DNA from: Pseudomonadota bacterium
GTDB lineage: Bacteria; Pseudomonadota; Gammaproteobacteria; Acidiferrobacterales; Acidiferrobacteraceae
Assembly: GCA_021795255.1 (NCBI GenBank)
Contig: JAJYPQ010000002.1
Span: 1 to 43,918 of the forward strand
DNA: 43,918 bases
Direction of reading: 5' to 3'
Shown here: positions 19,490 through 30,498 of the stretch, piece by piece
Numbering within the stretch: the first letter of the stretch is position 1
How the letters are laid out: every line of letters starts with the position of its first letter
Translations under genes and position numbers: made by a program
The notes under the pieces: generated by a model
The model's input: the letters and a program-made list of their open reading frames with translations, nothing else
Databases searched by the model: none
Told to the model about the DNA's origin: nothing

Positions 19490-20857
19490 TCACGCTACCG
19501 CAGCACCGGCCGCCGCCTCGGTCACGGCTGCCGCCAAATACTCACTGAGCCGCGCCACGGTACCGGCGTCTGCGGCCTCCACCATGACACGAACCACGGG
19601 TTCGGTTCCGGAAGGCCTCAAGACCACGCGCCCACGGTCACCGAGCTCACGCTCTACCTCCCTCAAGACGCTCACGACCCGCGGCGTCTTGACCACATCC
19701 AAAGCCGATAGTCCACGCGCCAAGGTGACGTTCACGATCGTCTGCGGGAAGACTTGCATCCCGGAGGCGAGCTCAGCCAGGGTACGGCCGGATTCGCGTA
19801 CTGCTGCTAACACTTGAAGTGCCGCGATGATCCCATCGCCAGTCGTACTCTTATCGAGACAAATCACATGACCCGAGGCCTCACCGCCCAAATCCCAACC
19901 GGCCTGAGCGAGCATCGCCATAACATAGCGGTCGCCCACGGCGGCCCTTTGAAACGGTATCTCGGCCTGCCTTAAGGCCTGCTCGAGCCCGACATTAGTC
20001 ATAAGTGTCCCCACGACCCCAGCGACGGGAACGCCCGAGCACTTGCGATGAGTGGCAATGATATACAGGATACGATCACCATCGATCAGCTCGCCGCGGT
20101 GGTCGACCAGAATGACCCGGTCGCCATCCCCGTCAAGTGCAATACCGATGTCCGCCTGATGGGTAAGCACCGCTTGGCGCAGGGTTTGGGGATAGGTCGA
20201 TCCACATTCGCGATTGATATTAAAGCCGTCGGGCGCGTTCGCTATGGCAACCACCTCCGCGCCTAACTCCCCAAAGACATGTGGGGCGATCTGGTAGGCA
20301 GCGCCGTGGGCGCAGTCGACGACGATCTTTAGGCCCTCGAGGTCGAGCCGATAGGGGAAAGCGCTCTTACAAAACTCGATATAGCGCCCGGGCGCGTCGG
20401 CAAAGCGCTTGACCTTGCCGAGTTCCGCAGACGTTACTGTACGCATGGGCTTGCGCATCATGGCCTCAATCGCGCACTCGATTTCATCTGCAAGCTTGGT
20501 GCCTTGCGACGAAAAAAACTTAATACCATTGTCTTCGTAAAGGTTATGCGAGGCGCTAATCACAATGCCTGCTTGAGCCCGGGACGTGCGCGTAAGATAG
20601 GCCACGCCGGGCGTTGGCATGGGCCCAATCAAGCGAATATCGGCGCCGGCCGCCGATAAACCCGCCTCGAGGGCGGACTCCAGAAGATAACCAGAGATGC
20701 GGGTATCCTTACCGATAAGCACCGAGCCCCGGTCATCCCCTTGGCCCAAGAGCACGCGGCCCGCCGCCCATCCGAGCTTCAAAACCCGTTCCGGGGTGAT
20801 CGGGTCCTCACCTACGCGCCCGCGAATCCCATCCGTTCCAAAGTATTGCCGTTTCAC
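19490..20857 (-). CDS. glmM: Phosphoglucosamine mutase
   Basis: Converts glucosamine 6-phosphate to glucosamine 1-phosphate on the way to UDP-GlcNAc for peptidoglycan and lipopolysaccharide. The 455-residue protein starts [13 protein letters not shown], has the phosphorylated active-site serine Ser103 in ISASHN, the metal-binding DGDGDR, the GEASGH sugar-binding segment and the C-terminal [12 protein letters not shown]. The start GTG at 20857 is chosen because AAGGGG lies about eight bases upstream and because the codon overlaps the folP stop as GTGA. A GTG nine bases further upstream is too close to the same site. Confidence 0.96.
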   Translation of the reverse strand: MKRQYFGTDGIRGRVGEDPITPERVLKLGWAAGRVLLGQGDDRGSVLIGKDTRISGYLLESALEAGLSAAGADIRLIGPMPTPGVAYLTRTSRAQAGIVISASHNLYEDNGIKFFSSQGTKLADEIECAIEAMMRKPMRTVTSAELGKVKRFADAPGRYIEFCKSAFPYRLDLEGLKIVVDCAHGAAYQIAPHVFGELGAEVVAIANAPDGFNINRECGSTYPQTLRQAVLTHQADIGIALDGDGDRVILVDHRGELIDGDRILYIIATHRKCSGVPVAGVVGTLMTNVGLEQALRQAEIPFQRAAVGDRYVMAMLAQAGWDLGGEASGHVICLDKSTTGDGIIAALQVLAAVRESGRTLAELASGMQVFPQTIVNVTLARGLSALDVVKTPRVVSVLREVERELGDRGRVVLRPSGTEPVVRVMVEAADAGTVARLSEYLAAAVTEAAAGAAVA

Positions 20858-21699
20858 GCGACCCACCCCTTAGGTTCGTATAGCCATTCCCACATGCGCA
20901 CCGCCTCCCGGGTCTCCCGCACATCGTGCACCCGCACGATCCGCGCACCAGCCTGGATGGCCGCGAGCGCCAGCGCGATACTGCTGTGTAAGCGTTCACC
21001 GACCGGTAAACCTAGCGGTTCCCCGGCCATCCTTTTGCGCGACACTCCGATAAGCACTGGGGCCAAGGCCACGAACTCGGGCAAGGCGCGCAGGAGTGCT
21101 GCGTTCTCCGCAAGGTTTTTTCCAAAACCAAACCCCGGATCAACAACAATGTGTTGGCGATCAAGACCTGCTGCCACACAAGCCGCCAACCGCTCTATCA
21201 AGTACGTCCGCACATCGACCACGACATCCGTAGTCTCGCTCGCCACTTGCATCATGCCTCGCTCAGCCCGGCTGTGCATCAGACAAACTGGCACCTTAAG
21301 GCGCACGGCCGCCTCAAGAGCTCCCGGGCGCGTGAGGGCCCGGACATCGTTAATGAAGTCGGCCCCGGCGCCAACGGCCTCGGCCATCACGATCGGGTCC
21401 GAAGTATCCACGGACAAGGGCACGGCGAACCGTGACCGAATTGCGGCGATGACCGGAATGACTCGAGCGCACTCCTCATCACGGCTCACAGGGGTTGCCC
21501 CCGGGCGGGTGGATTCGCCGCCCACGTCCACTATGTCGGCGCCCGCCTCGATGAGTAGGCGAGCGCGCTCAAGCGCCTTATCGGGACCCAAAAAAAGACC
21601 CCCGTCCGAAAAGGAATCGGGGGTCACGTTCAGGATACCCATAATCGTCACGCGGTTATCGGACCGCAGCCATGATGCCGAGCGCATCGCCAAGACCAT
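20854..21699 (-). CDS. folP: Dihydropteroate synthase
   Basis: Condenses p-aminobenzoate with dihydropterin pyrophosphate in folate synthesis; the target of sulfonamides. The 281-residue TIM barrel shows the N-terminal signature [15 protein letters not shown], the [10 protein letters not shown] loop, the DPGFGFGK motif and GVSRKRM. Starts with ATG at 21699 just after the ftsH stop (AGGG four bases upstream). The end overlaps glmM by four bases, so the two are probably translationally coupled. Confidence 0.96.
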   Translation of the reverse strand: MVLAMRSASWLRSDNRVTIMGILNVTPDSFSDGGLFLGPDKALERARLLIEAGADIVDVGGESTRPGATPVSRDEECARVIPVIAAIRSRFAVPLSVDTSDPIVMAEAVGAGADFINDVRALTRPGALEAAVRLKVPVCLMHSRAERGMMQVASETTDVVVDVRTYLIERLAACVAAGLDRQHIVVDPGFGFGKNLAENAALLRALPEFVALAPVLIGVSRKRMAGEPLGLPVGERLHSSIALALAAIQAGARIVRVHDVRETREAVRMWEWLYEPKGWVA

Positions 21700-21705
21700 C
21701 ACGCC

Positions 21706-23622
21706 CTACCGAGATTCACCCGCCGGGGAATCCATGCGTGGATTGACGCGCGTCCGGCTAGACGCCTGGGTGTTGTCAGTGCTGTCGCCCTCGCTCGGGG
21801 TGTCACTGAAGCCATAAGGAGGCTGCGGCTTGCGGCCTTCCATAATATCGTTGATCTGATCGGTGTCGAGCGTCTCCCACTCGAGCAACGTGCCGGCCAT
21901 CGTCTCGATCTTATCTTTGTTGGCCTCGATGATCCGCCGCGCACGCCCGTACTGCTCATCCACTATGCGTCGGATCTCCGCATCGACCAGCTGGGCCGTG
22001 GCGTCACTCAGATTCTTATGGGTCGTGACATCGCGCCCCAGGAAAACCTCGCTCTGGTTCTCGCCATAGACGCGGGTCCCGAGGCGGTCGCTCATACCCC
22101 AGCGGCTCACCATGTTTCGGGCGAGCTCAGTCGCGCGCTCGAAGTCATTGGCAGCGCCCGTGGTCATCTGGTGCATAAAGACCTCTTCGGCGATACGCCC
22201 GGCCATAAGGACCGCAATCGTCGACAAGAGATACTCGCGATCATGGCTATAGCGATCCTCAGTCGGCAACTGCATCGTGACGCCAAGAGCGCGCCCGCGG
22301 GGAATAATAGTCACCTTATGAACGGGGTCAGTATTCGGCAACATGCGCGCCACCACCGTATGCCCCGATTCATGATAAGCAGTATTGATGCGCTCCTTCT
22401 CCGGCATGACGATGGAGCGGCGCTCGGCCCCCATCACAATCTTGTCCTTCGCTAACTCAAAATCGCGCATCTCCACGAGGCGTTTGCTGCCACGAGCCGC
22501 GAACAAGGCCGCCTCGTTGACGAGATTGGCCAGATCCGCTCCCGAAAATCCGGGGGTGCCACGCGCGAGAATATTCGGCATGACATCATCAGCCACCGGG
22601 ACTTTGCGCATATGAATACGAATAATCTGTTCCCGGCCCCTGATGTCTGGAAGCGGTACATATACTTGGCGATCGAAGCGGCCGGGACGCAAAAGCGCCG
22701 GATCCAGCACGTCCGGCCGGTTGGTCGCAGCGATGACGATCACACCTTCGCTGCCCTCGAAGCCGTCCATCTCGACCAACAACTGATTCAAAGTTTGTTC
22801 GCGCTCGTCGTGGCCACCCCCCAAACCCGCCCCGCGCTGCCGGCCCACGGCATCAATTTCGTCTATGAAGATGATGCAAGGGGCATGCTTTTTGGCTTGA
22901 TCGAACATATCGCGAACTCGAGAAGCGCCCACCCCGACAAACATCTCCACGAAATCCGAACCCGAGATCGAGAAAAAGGGAACCTTCGCCTCGCCGGCGA
23001 TGGCCTTGGCAAGAAGCGTCTTACCGGTTCCCGGGCTACCAGTCATCAAGACGCCGCGCGGGATGCGGCCCCCGAGCTTTTGAAACTTGGTTGGGTCGCG
23101 CAGGAACTCGACCAGTTCCCCCACTTCTTCCTTCGCCTCTTCGACCCCGGCTACATCGTCAAAGGTCACCTTATTGGTGTCCTCAGTCAGCATGCGCGCC
23201 TTGCTTTTGCCAAAACTCATGGCGCTGCGCCCACCACCGCCGCCTTGCATCTGGCGCATAAAGAAGATCCACACACCGACAAACAACAGCAAGGGGAACC
23301 AGTTGATAAATATCTGCAGGAGCAAGGACTGCTGCGCCGGCGGCTTCGCGTTGACGCTCACGCCGTTATTGAGAAGCTGATCAATCAAGCCCGAGTCCGT
23401 GGGGGCATAGGTCTGGAAGTGTTGGCCGGTCTTGGTTACGCCCGAGATATTGTGGCCCTTAATCACCACGTGCCCAACTTGGCCCTGCTTCACGTGATTG
23501 ATGAATCGTGAAAAATCGATCGAGCGGACAGCCGCATGATGATGGCCGAAGCTGTTAAAGACGGACATAAGGACTATGGCGATGATGAGCCATAGCAGGA
23601 GATTTTTTGCTAGATTATTCAA
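21706..23622 (-). CDS. ftsH: ATP-dependent zinc metalloprotease FtsH
   Basis: Membrane-anchored AAA+ protease that degrades misfolded membrane proteins and regulators such as sigma32. The 638-residue protein has two N-terminal transmembrane helices (about 8-22 and 104-122) around a periplasmic domain, Walker A GSPGTGKT at 195-202, Walker B IFIDEID at 251-257, and the zinc site His417-Glu418-x2-His421. The initiation codon appears to be TTG at 23622: the N-terminus [11 protein letters not shown] matches the family, and GAGG sits seven bases upstream. Sigma32 turnover by FtsH would connect to the sigma32-type promoters at the dnaK cluster. Confidence 0.97.
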   Translation of the reverse strand: MNNLAKNLLLWLIIAIVLMSVFNSFGHHHAAVRSIDFSRFINHVKQGQVGHVVIKGHNISGVTKTGQHFQTYAPTDSGLIDQLLNNGVSVNAKPPAQQSLLLQIFINWFPLLLFVGVWIFFMRQMQGGGGGRSAMSFGKSKARMLTEDTNKVTFDDVAGVEEAKEEVGELVEFLRDPTKFQKLGGRIPRGVLMTGSPGTGKTLLAKAIAGEAKVPFFSISGSDFVEMFVGVGASRVRDMFDQAKKHAPCIIFIDEIDAVGRQRGAGLGGGHDEREQTLNQLLVEMDGFEGSEGVIVIAATNRPDVLDPALLRPGRFDRQVYVPLPDIRGREQIIRIHMRKVPVADDVMPNILARGTPGFSGADLANLVNEAALFAARGSKRLVEMRDFELAKDKIVMGAERRSIVMPEKERINTAYHESGHTVVARMLPNTDPVHKVTIIPRGRALGVTMQLPTEDRYSHDREYLLSTIAVLMAGRIAEEVFMHQMTTGAANDFERATELARNMVSRWGMSDRLGTRVYGENQSEVFLGRDVTTHKNLSDATAQLVDAEIRRIVDEQYGRARRIIEANKDKIETMAGTLLEWETLDTDQINDIMEGRKPQPPYGFSDTPSEGDSTDNTQASSRTRVNPRMDSPAGESR

Positions 23623-23667
23623 AATGTAACCTCGTGCGCCCCAAAGGACGCGCCTGCCGCCATTCTC

Positions 23668-24294
23668 CTACGACTCCGGTCCCGACACAACTGGCCGCAA
23701 CCCGGTTCCGAGGAGGTAAACCTCGGGGCTACGGGGGCGCGACGCCGGCGGTTTGCGCGTAACCACCCGTTTGAATCGATGCCGCATGTCGGCCAACAAC
23801 TCCGCAAATCCGGCACCCTGAAAAGCTTTGATGAGACAGCGGCCCTCGGTGACCAAACACAATCCGGCAAAGTCCAAAGCCATCTCGGCGAGTCCTATTG
23901 CCTTGGCCTGATCCGAGGTCCCAACGCCACTTATATTGGGGGCCATATCGGAAATTACAAGATCAACGCGGTCCCCAAGGGCCGCCCGGACCTCCGCAAA
24001 GCACTGCGGTTCGGTGAAATCGCCTTGAATAAAAAGTACCCCGGCGAGCGGCTCCATGGGGAGCAGATCCACGGCCACGACCCGTCCCGCTTTACCGACC
24101 CGACTCGCCGCATACTGCGAAAAGCCCCCGGGGGCGCTCCCGAGATCGGCAATAATGCTGTCTTTGCGTATCAGACGATCCTGGGCATCAATCTCTTGGA
24201 GCTTAAAGAGCGCCCGCGACCGATAGCCCTCTGCCTGCGCCCGTTTGACGTAGGGATCCGAAAAATGCTCAGCCATCCAGCGGTTGCGAGCCAT
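23668..24294 (-). CDS. rlmE: 23S rRNA (uridine-2'-O)-methyltransferase RlmE (FtsJ)
   Basis: Heat-shock-linked methyltransferase that modifies U2552 in the A-loop of 23S rRNA using S-adenosylmethionine. The 208-residue Rossmann protein has the SAM motif IIADLGSAPGGFSQY and the full catalytic tetrad Lys31, Asp116 (ISDMAPN), Lys156 (LIKAFQG) and Glu191 (RSPEVYLL). It precedes ftsH as in many gammaproteobacteria. The yhbY gene often found beside it is not present between greA and rlmE here. Confidence 0.96.
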   Translation of the reverse strand: MARNRWMAEHFSDPYVKRAQAEGYRSRALFKLQEIDAQDRLIRKDSIIADLGSAPGGFSQYAASRVGKAGRVVAVDLLPMEPLAGVLFIQGDFTEPQCFAEVRAALGDRVDLVISDMAPNISGVGTSDQAKAIGLAEMALDFAGLCLVTEGRCLIKAFQGAGFAELLADMRHRFKRVVTRKPPASRPRSPEVYLLGTGLRPVVSGPES

Positions 24295-24301
24295 ATGCCC
24301 T

Positions 24302-24748
24302 CTAGAGGGCGCGGGCGATCAGCGCCAAACCGAGCACACCTTCGGTCAAGTATACCGCAGTCGCCAAGCCATGAAGCCCCATGAAGAGACCCCAGGTCGG
24401 GGCCCGCGGACCGAAGCTCGGCTGAGAACGTAAAAACGCCATGATGGGCAGTATGAGCAACTCAAAAATGGCGTCAAGTAGCCAAGTGGCCCAGGCTACC
24501 GCCGGCCACGGACGGCTATGCCCGCGGACCCCCGCGACCACAAGACCACCACACACAAGCCCCAAACCCTGCCACAAGCCGAAAAGGTCGCCTGCCAAGC
24601 CGCCGGCCACCACCTGCGGAAAACGCCAAAAGAGGAGCGGGACCACGGCGCAGGCCAAAGTCCATAGGCCCCCGATCCATAACGCGGCGATGACCCGCAG
24701 CGATCCTTGGAAGCGGCGCACCGGACCTACGCTAGACGTAGCGGACAT
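24302..24748 (-). CDS. DUF4149-like membrane protein
   Basis: A 148-residue integral membrane protein with about four hydrophobic segments, the first in [19 protein letters not shown]. Its size, helix pattern and position between greA and rlmE match the DUF4149/TMEM205-like proteins found at this place in other gammaproteobacteria. The function is unknown. The ATG at 24748 overlaps the greA end by 17 bases; the ribosome-binding site is weak (GAG), so coupling to greA translation is likely. Confidence 0.75.
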   Translation of the reverse strand: MSATSSVGPVRRFQGSLRVIAALWIGGLWTLACAVVPLLFWRFPQVVAGGLAGDLFGLWQGLGLVCGGLVVAGVRGHSRPWPAVAWATWLLDAIFELLILPIMAFLRSQPSFGPRAPTWGLFMGLHGLATAVYLTEGVLGLALIARAL

Positions 24749-25208
24749 TTAAGATCTCGTACTGGCGAGTCCCGTCGGGCACCCGGACCTCGACTACAGC
24801 GCCGGATTCTTTCCCTATCAAGGCGCGTGCAATCGGCGAACTGATGGAGATCTTGCCCGCGCTGATATCGGCCTCGTCATCACCCACGATCTGGTAGGTC
24901 ACCTCGCGCTGACCCTCTTCCTCGAACAGATCCAGGGTCGCCCCAAAGACCACGCGCCCCCCGGCATTGACCGTAAGCGGATCAATGACCTGGGCGTTAC
25001 CAAGCTTGGCCTCCACATCCTTGATGCGTCCTTCGGTAAAACTTTGCTGCTCTTTAGCGGCATGATACTCCGCATTCTCCGAAAGGTCGCCGTGGGCCCG
25101 AGCCTCGGCAATGGCCTGAATGATGCGCGGTCGCTCCACGGTCTTCAGCCGGTGTAACTCAGCCTTAAGCTTTTCGGCACCGCTCACCGTGAGAGGAACT
25201 TTAGTCAT
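24732..25208 (-). CDS. greA: Transcription elongation factor GreA
   Basis: Binds RNA polymerase in the secondary channel and stimulates cleavage of backtracked RNA. The 158-residue protein has the N-terminal coiled coil with the catalytic acidic tip in [20 protein letters not shown] (Asp and Glu of DLSENAEY) and the C-terminal FKBP-like domain ending [18 protein letters not shown]. The ATG at 25208 overlaps the carB stop by eight bases, with AAGGAG inside the last carB codons. Confidence 0.97.
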   Translation of the reverse strand: MTKVPLTVSGAEKLKAELHRLKTVERPRIIQAIAEARAHGDLSENAEYHAAKEQQSFTEGRIKDVEAKLGNAQVIDPLTVNAGGRVVFGATLDLFEEEGQREVTYQIVGDDEADISAGKISISSPIARALIGKESGAVVEVRVPDGTRQYEILNVRYV

Positions 25209-28200
25209 GGCGAATCTCCTTGTGCAAATCCTGCAAACAATGCACCTCGAACTCCTGCATCTTCCCGTGCGCTTCGCACGCGGCCCGGGCGGCTGCGAGC
25301 GTCGTATAGTTGGTCACCTTATGCTGTAACGCCTCGCGGCGAATGAGATAAGAGTCGGCCCAGCTTTGCTTATCGGCAACCGTGTTAACAATGATATCGA
25401 TCTCATCATTTTTAATCATGTCCACGATATGCGGCCGGCCCTCAGACACCTTATTGACCGCTCGCACCACTAGGCCTTCAGCCGCAAGTGCCGCAGCCGT
25501 TCCGCGGGTCGCCAAGAGTTCGAATCCCTGCTCCGAAAAATAACGAGCGATCGTAACCGCAAACACCCGGTCGCGGTCGCGTACGCTAATGAAAAGCCGC
25601 CCGGCCTTGGGGATGGCCGCCCCAGCCGCGATCTGCGACTTGGCAAATGCCTCGCCGAAGCTGCGCCCGATACCCATTACTTCACCGGTGGATTTCATTT
25701 CCGGTCCCAGGACCGTATCGACGCCGGGAAACTTAATAAACGGGAACACCGCTTCCTTGACGGAATAGTAGGCGGGAACGATCTCCGATACGACCCCTTG
25801 CGCGGCGAGCGAGATTCCCATCATGGCGCGGGCCGCGATCTTTGCAAGTGGCCGGGCGGTGGCCTTGGACACGTACGGTATAGTCCGCGAGGCCCGCGGG
25901 TTGACCTCGAGCACATACACATCCTGGTCTTTGATCGCAAACTGCACATTCATAAGGCCGACGACGCTCAAGGCCTTGGCAAGAACTACGGTCTGCCGCC
26001 GCAACTCGTCTTGCAAAGCCTTCGATAAGCTAAACGGCGGTAACGAGCAAGCGGAATCCCCCGAATGCACACCGGCCTCTTCAATATGCTCCATGATCCC
26101 GCCGATTACGACCTCTTTCCCGTCACAGACCGCGTCCACATCGACCTCAATGGCATCGCTCAAAAAGCGATCAAGGAGAATAGGGCTATCCTGCGACACC
26201 TTGACCGCAAGCCGCATATACACCTCGAGATCCTCGCGGTTGTGACAGATCTCCATGGCCCGCCCTCCGAGAACATAAGAGGGACGGACGACCAGCGGGT
26301 AACCGGTTTCGTCGGCGAGCGCCACAGCCTCCTCGGCATCGGTCGCTATCCGATTGGGCGGCTGTAAGAGTCCTAATTCCACGATCAGCCGCTGGAAACG
26401 ACCGCGATCCTCGGCAAGATCTATGGACGCAGGACTCGTGCCCACTATCGGCGCGCCGTTCGCCTCCAGCCCTTCCGCGAGCTTAAGCGGCGTCTGACCG
26501 CCATACTGAACGATAACCCCGACGGGTTTTTCAAGATGGGTAATCTCCAATACGTCTTCGAGTGTGAGCGGCTCGAAGTACAGGCGATCCGAAATATCGT
26601 AGTCGGTCGACACCGTCTCGGGATTACAATTGACCATGATGGTCTGGTAGCCGCTTTCGCGCAACGCCATCGATGCGTGCACACAGCAGTAGTCGAACTC
26701 TATCCCTTGGCCGATACGATTCGGACCACTGCCTAGCACCATGACCTTGGCGCGCGCTTCGGGAGCCGCTTCGCACTCCTCGTCGTAAGTGGAATACATA
26801 TAGGCGGTGGCCGAGGCAAACTCAGCCGCACACGAATCGACCCGCTTATAGACCGGCCGGACGCCATGCTGATGCCGGAAGGATCTGACCCACGCCTCCG
26901 CGACCCCAAGCAAGGTCCCGATCCTCTGATCGGAAAACCCGCGGCGTTTCCAACTCCTAAGGACTTGCGCCCCGGTATCGTCGGAAAGCCTCTGGACCGT
27001 CTGTTGTTCGATCTCTCCTTCGACGGCTACGATCTCGGCGATCTGGGCCACGAACCACGGATCCATGTGCGTCAGATCGCAGACCTCGTCGACTGAAAAG
27101 CCCCAGCGCAAAGCGTCTGCGACATACCACAAGCGTTCCGCCCCCGGGATCTTCAGCTCCTGTATCAGACGGTCGCGGGCGACCTTAGGATCACCGGCTT
27201 TGTCCATGCGCGGCTCGAATCCGTAGCTGCCGATCTCTAGGCTACGTAAGGCCTTCTGCAAGGATTCTTGAAACGTCCGACCGATCGCCATGACCTCGCC
27301 CACCGACTTCATCTGGGTTGTCAAAACGGCATCGGCCTTCGGAAACTTCTCAAACGTGAAGCGCGGAATCTTGGTCACGACGTAGTCGATACTCGGCTCA
27401 AACGAGGCCGGCGTCGCTTTACCGGTGATCTCATTTCTCAGTTCGTCCAAGGTGTAGCCAATCGCAAGCTTCGCCGCGACCTTCGCTATAGGAAAACCCG
27501 TGGCCTTCGAGGCGAGCGCTGAGGAGCGCGAGACCCGTGGGTTCATTTCGATGACGATCATCTGACCATCTTTGGGATTGATGGCGAATTGCACATTCGA
27601 GCCACCAGTCTCGACCCCGATCTCGCGCAGCACGGCGATACTCGCTTCGCGCATGCGCTGGTACTCTTTATCGGTGAGAGTTTGGGCAGGGGCCACCGTG
27701 ATCGAATCGCCGGTATGCACACCCATCGGATCGACATTCTCGATCGCGCACACAATAATGCAATTGTCGAGGCGGTCGCGCACGACCTCCATCTCGAATT
27801 CTTTCCAGCCAATGATGGACTCTTCAATGAGCAATTCATGGGTGGGCGAGGCATCCAAGCCACGCTCGCAGAGCTGCATAAACTCTTCCCGGTTGTACGC
27901 AATCCCGCCGCCACTGCCGCCAAGCGTAAACGACGGACGGATAATGGCCGGAAAGCCGACTAGAGCATGGACCTGCAAGGCCTCTTCTAGACTGTGGGCG
28001 ATGGCTCCTTTCGCGACGTTAAGACCGATCGACTCCATCGCCTTTTTGAACAGCTCGCGATCCTCGGCCTTATCGATGGCGGCCTTGGAAGCGCCGATCA
28101 TACGTACCCCGAAACGCTCAAGAACCCCCTCTCGATCCAGGTCCAGGGCACAATTCAGGGCCGTTTGTCCCCCCATGGTCGGCAACAAGGCATCGGGTCT

Positions 28201-28443
28201 CTCGTGGGCGATAATCCGTTCGAGAACCCGCCAGTTGATCGGCTCGATGTATGTCGCGTCGGCCAAATCCGGATCGGTCATGATCGTGGCTGGGTTCGAG
28301 TTCACCAGAATGACCCGCAGTCCCTCCTCCTTAAGGGCCCTACAGGCCTGGGCCCCGGAGTAATCGAACTCGCAGCCCTGGCCTATGATGATAGGACCCG
28401 CGCCTATAATGAGTACGCTTTGAATGTCTTTTCTCTTCGGCAT
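25201..28443 (-). CDS. carB: Carbamoyl-phosphate synthase large subunit
   Basis: Makes carbamoyl phosphate from bicarbonate, ammonia (delivered from CarA) and two ATP for arginine and pyrimidine synthesis. The 1080-residue protein has the two homologous ATP-grasp halves: the first starts [22 protein letters not shown] and the second [20 protein letters not shown] (each quoted only in part here: [10 protein letters not shown] and [10 protein letters not shown]). The C-terminal allosteric MGS-like domain (FVAV-type start, [31 protein letters not shown]) is present, so regulation by nucleotides is plausible. Eight bases separate it from carA. Confidence 0.97.
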   Translation of the reverse strand: MPKRKDIQSVLIIGAGPIIIGQGCEFDYSGAQACRALKEEGLRVILVNSNPATIMTDPDLADATYIEPINWRVLERIIAHERPDALLPTMGGQTALNCALDLDREGVLERFGVRMIGASKAAIDKAEDRELFKKAMESIGLNVAKGAIAHSLEEALQVHALVGFPAIIRPSFTLGGSGGGIAYNREEFMQLCERGLDASPTHELLIEESIIGWKEFEMEVVRDRLDNCIIVCAIENVDPMGVHTGDSITVAPAQTLTDKEYQRMREASIAVLREIGVETGGSNVQFAINPKDGQMIVIEMNPRVSRSSALASKATGFPIAKVAAKLAIGYTLDELRNEITGKATPASFEPSIDYVVTKIPRFTFEKFPKADAVLTTQMKSVGEVMAIGRTFQESLQKALRSLEIGSYGFEPRMDKAGDPKVARDRLIQELKIPGAERLWYVADALRWGFSVDEVCDLTHMDPWFVAQIAEIVAVEGEIEQQTVQRLSDDTGAQVLRSWKRRGFSDQRIGTLLGVAEAWVRSFRHQHGVRPVYKRVDSCAAEFASATAYMYSTYDEECEAAPEARAKVMVLGSGPNRIGQGIEFDYCCVHASMALRESGYQTIMVNCNPETVSTDYDISDRLYFEPLTLEDVLEITHLEKPVGVIVQYGGQTPLKLAEGLEANGAPIVGTSPASIDLAEDRGRFQRLIVELGLLQPPNRIATDAEEAVALADETGYPLVVRPSYVLGGRAMEICHNREDLEVYMRLAVKVSQDSPILLDRFLSDAIEVDVDAVCDGKEVVIGGIMEHIEEAGVHSGDSACSLPPFSLSKALQDELRRQTVVLAKALSVVGLMNVQFAIKDQDVYVLEVNPRASRTIPYVSKATARPLAKIAARAMMGISLAAQGVVSEIVPAYYSVKEAVFPFIKFPGVDTVLGPEMKSTGEVMGIGRSFGEAFAKSQIAAGAAIPKAGRLFISVRDRDRVFAVTIARYFSEQGFELLATRGTAAALAAEGLVVRAVNKVSEGRPHIVDMIKNDEIDIIVNTVADKQSWADSYLIRREALQHKVTNYTTLAAARAACEAHGKMQEFEVHCLQDLHKEIRHD

Positions 28444-28451
28444 GATGGCCC

Positions 28452-29576
28452 CTACTGTGGTGCGCGCATCGAGCGCATGAGCGCCGCAAACCGTGCGAAC
28501 AGCGGCGCCACATCGTGGGGGCCAGGGCTCGCCTCGGGATGACCCTGGAAGGAAAACACCGGCCGATCGATATGGGCAAGCCCTTGGATGGACCCATCAA
28601 AGAGCGATCGATGAGTCACTCGCAAGGTGTTTGGAAGAGTGGCCTCGTCAACCGCAAACCCATGGTTCTGGCTCGTGATCAGCACGCGCCCCGAATCCAC
28701 ATCCAGAACCGGGTGATTGGCCCCGTGATGGCCAAATTTCATTTTGACGGTTCGACCGCCCAAGGCCAAGGCCAACAATTGGTGGCCAAGGCAGATTCCG
28801 AACACCGGGATACCGGCGGCCACCAGTTCCGCTGCCGCCTCGACGGCATAGCCGCAAGCCTTTGGGTCCCCTGGCCCGTTGGAGAGAAACACCCCATCGG
28901 GCCGGCGTGCCAGCACTTGAGCGGCGCGGGTCTTCGCAGGGACGACGGTTACTGCACAACCGGCCTGAGCGAGGGCCCGCAGAATATTGCGCTTCACGCC
29001 GTAATCGTAGGCCACGACCTGAAAACTCGCCGGCTCGGGCTTTTGCTGCCAGAGGCCTTGATCCCAGACATAAGGGGCCACGGTCGACACCACCTGAGCC
29101 AAATCAAGCCCATCAAGCCCTGGGAAGGCGCGGGCCTGAACGAGCGCTGCCGCCTGATCACGTGCGCCCTCACCCGCCACTATGATCGCGTTTTGGGCCC
29201 CTTTTTCGCGCAGACGGCGTGTTAAGGCGCGGGTATCGATGCCGGCTATCGCGACGACGCCCTGGCGCTCGAGAAACCCCGAAAGATCGCTCTGGCCTCG
29301 GTAGTTGCTATAACGATTGGGGGCATCGCGGACAACGAGCCCCGCCGCGTAGACACGATCCGATTCCATGTCCTCCTGGTTTATGCCCGTATTCCCGATA
29401 TGGGGATAAGTCAGGGTGACGATTTGGCTCGCATAGGAGGGGTCGGTCAGGATCTCCTGGTAGCCTGTGAGGGCCGTATTGAAGACCAGTTCCCCTTGCG
29501 CGCTGCCCAACGCGCCCACAGACTCCCCGACGAACACCGTGCCGTCCGCAAGAGCAAGCAATGCCGGATGCGCCAA
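28452..29576 (-). CDS. carA: Carbamoyl-phosphate synthase small subunit (glutaminase)
   Basis: Glutamine amidotransferase subunit that hydrolyses glutamine and channels ammonia to CarB. The 374-residue protein has the class I amidotransferase domain with nucleophile Cys262 (GICLGHQ), His346 and Glu348 (GHPEASPG). The start is most likely TTG at 29576: the resulting N-terminus (M)[14 protein letters not shown] fits the family and GGAGG lies four bases before it. A longer frame reaching another TTG at 29606 has no family similarity. An intrinsic-terminator-like hairpin lies just upstream of this start, after the only good promoter. Confidence 0.95.
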   Translation of the reverse strand: MAHPALLALADGTVFVGESVGALGSAQGELVFNTALTGYQEILTDPSYASQIVTLTYPHIGNTGINQEDMESDRVYAAGLVVRDAPNRYSNYRGQSDLSGFLERQGVVAIAGIDTRALTRRLREKGAQNAIIVAGEGARDQAAALVQARAFPGLDGLDLAQVVSTVAPYVWDQGLWQQKPEPASFQVVAYDYGVKRNILRALAQAGCAVTVVPAKTRAAQVLARRPDGVFLSNGPGDPKACGYAVEAAAELVAAGIPVFGICLGHQLLALALGGRTVKMKFGHHGANHPVLDVDSGRVLITSQNHGFAVDEATLPNTLRVTHRSLFDGSIQGLAHIDRPVFSFQGHPEASPGPHDVAPLFARFAALMRSMRAPQ

Positions 29577-29604
29577 GATACCTCCCGCACAAGGGTTTAC
29601 ACAC

Positions 29605-29634
29605 AAAAACGGGAGCTGCTTTTCGCCGCCCCCG
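29605..29634 (-). terminator. Terminator-like hairpin in the carA leader (possible attenuator)
   Basis: On the minus strand CGGGGGC and GCTCCCG form a 7-bp stem (one G-T pair) around an 11-base loop, followed at once by TTTTT. This is the pattern of a rho-independent terminator. It lies 70 bases after dapB and 28 bases before the carA start, so any transcript that reaches carA from upstream must pass it. It could end dapB transcripts, regulate carAB, or both. Confidence 0.55.
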
Positions 29635-29675
29635 CTCTGAAAGAACCAGCACTAGCTGTGGGTTTTTGGGGACGG

Positions 29676-29704
29676 ATTGTAGCGGTCCGACCCTCCGAAA
29701 TCAA
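29676..29704 (-). promoter_or_regulatory. Predicted sigma70-type promoter of carAB
   Basis: TTGATT (29699-29704) and TACAAT (29676-29681) on the minus strand are 17 bases apart, a near-consensus promoter. The -35 element overlaps the dapB stop codon (29701-29703). Transcription would start near 29669, giving a leader of about 90 bases that contains the terminator-like hairpin. Confidence 0.6.
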
Positions 29705-30498
29705 CGAAGCCCTAATACGTCTTGCATGTCAAAGAGGCCGGCGGCCTGGCTCCGGACGAACCGCGCAGCCCGGAGCGCGCCTTCGGCGAACACATCACGA
29801 CTTTCGGCCACATGGGCAATTTCCAGGCGCTCGGTGGGTAGAGCCAGAAACACCCGATGTTCGCCGATGATGCCGCCGGCCCGCACGCTCGCAAAACCTA
29901 TGGTCCCCGGTACCCGTTCGGCCCGCTGGCGATGCCGGTCATACACCGCCACCTCCTTGAGGCTTTGGCCGCGCGCTTCGGCTACAACCTCACCCATACG
30001 CAAGGCTGTGCCCGAAGGGGCATCGCGCTTATGCCGGTGATGGGCCTCGAAGATCTCGACGTCTGCATCGGCTGCCACATGCGCTGCAATCCTAAGGAGA
30101 TGAAGCGCCAAGGTCACACCCACGCTCATATTGGCGGCCACGACCAAGGCTGTCCGTCGGCTCAACACTCGGAGCCGTTCAAGGGCCTCAGTGGTGAATC
30201 CCGTGGTCCCTATGACCGCCTGCTTGCCTTGACCGGCGCACAGCTCGGCATATTCCAAGGTCGCTTGCGGTTGGCTAAAATCGATAAGCACATCGCACTC
30301 GGCTATGACCGCGGCCGGCACGTCTGATACCGGGACTCCGACCGATCTCGTCCCCACCAGAAGCCCCGCATCACGGCCACAAGCCGCGCTCCCAGGACGC
30401 GTCAGCGCGCCGGACAAAACTAGCCCGGGACTTTGCAGGACGGCGGTGAGTATCGCCTGTCCCATGCGCCCCGTCGCCCCCGCAACTGCAATTCTCAT
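29701..30498 (-). CDS. dapB: 4-hydroxy-tetrahydrodipicolinate reductase
   Basis: NAD(P)H-dependent reductase of the diaminopimelate/lysine pathway. The 265-residue protein starts MRIAVAGATGRMGQAI with the Rossmann glycine motif GATGRMG, has the catalytic segment EAHHRHKRDAPSGTAL (His and Lys) and a normal C-terminus. The ATG at 30498 has GGAG five bases upstream. The frame stays open about 130 codons further upstream, but that stretch has no similarity to the family and is part of a decayed region. A weak TTCTCA-N17-TATGCT promoter-like pair lies near 30510-30540. Confidence 0.96.
   Translation of the reverse strand: MRIAVAGATGRMGQAILTAVLQSPGLVLSGALTRPGSAACGRDAGLLVGTRSVGVPVSDVPAAVIAECDVLIDFSQPQATLEYAELCAGQGKQAVIGTTGFTTEALERLRVLSRRTALVVAANMSVGVTLALHLLRIAAHVAADADVEIFEAHHRHKRDAPSGTALRMGEVVAEARGQSLKEVAVYDRHRQRAERVPGTIGFASVRAGGIIGEHRVFLALPTERLEIAHVAESRDVFAEGALRAARFVRSQAAGLFDMQDVLGLR

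Noticed and set aside
22612..23511. 299-codon plus-strand open frame opposite ftsH
   Set aside because: ftsH covers the entire stretch with all catalytic motifs; the opposite frame has no family similarity.
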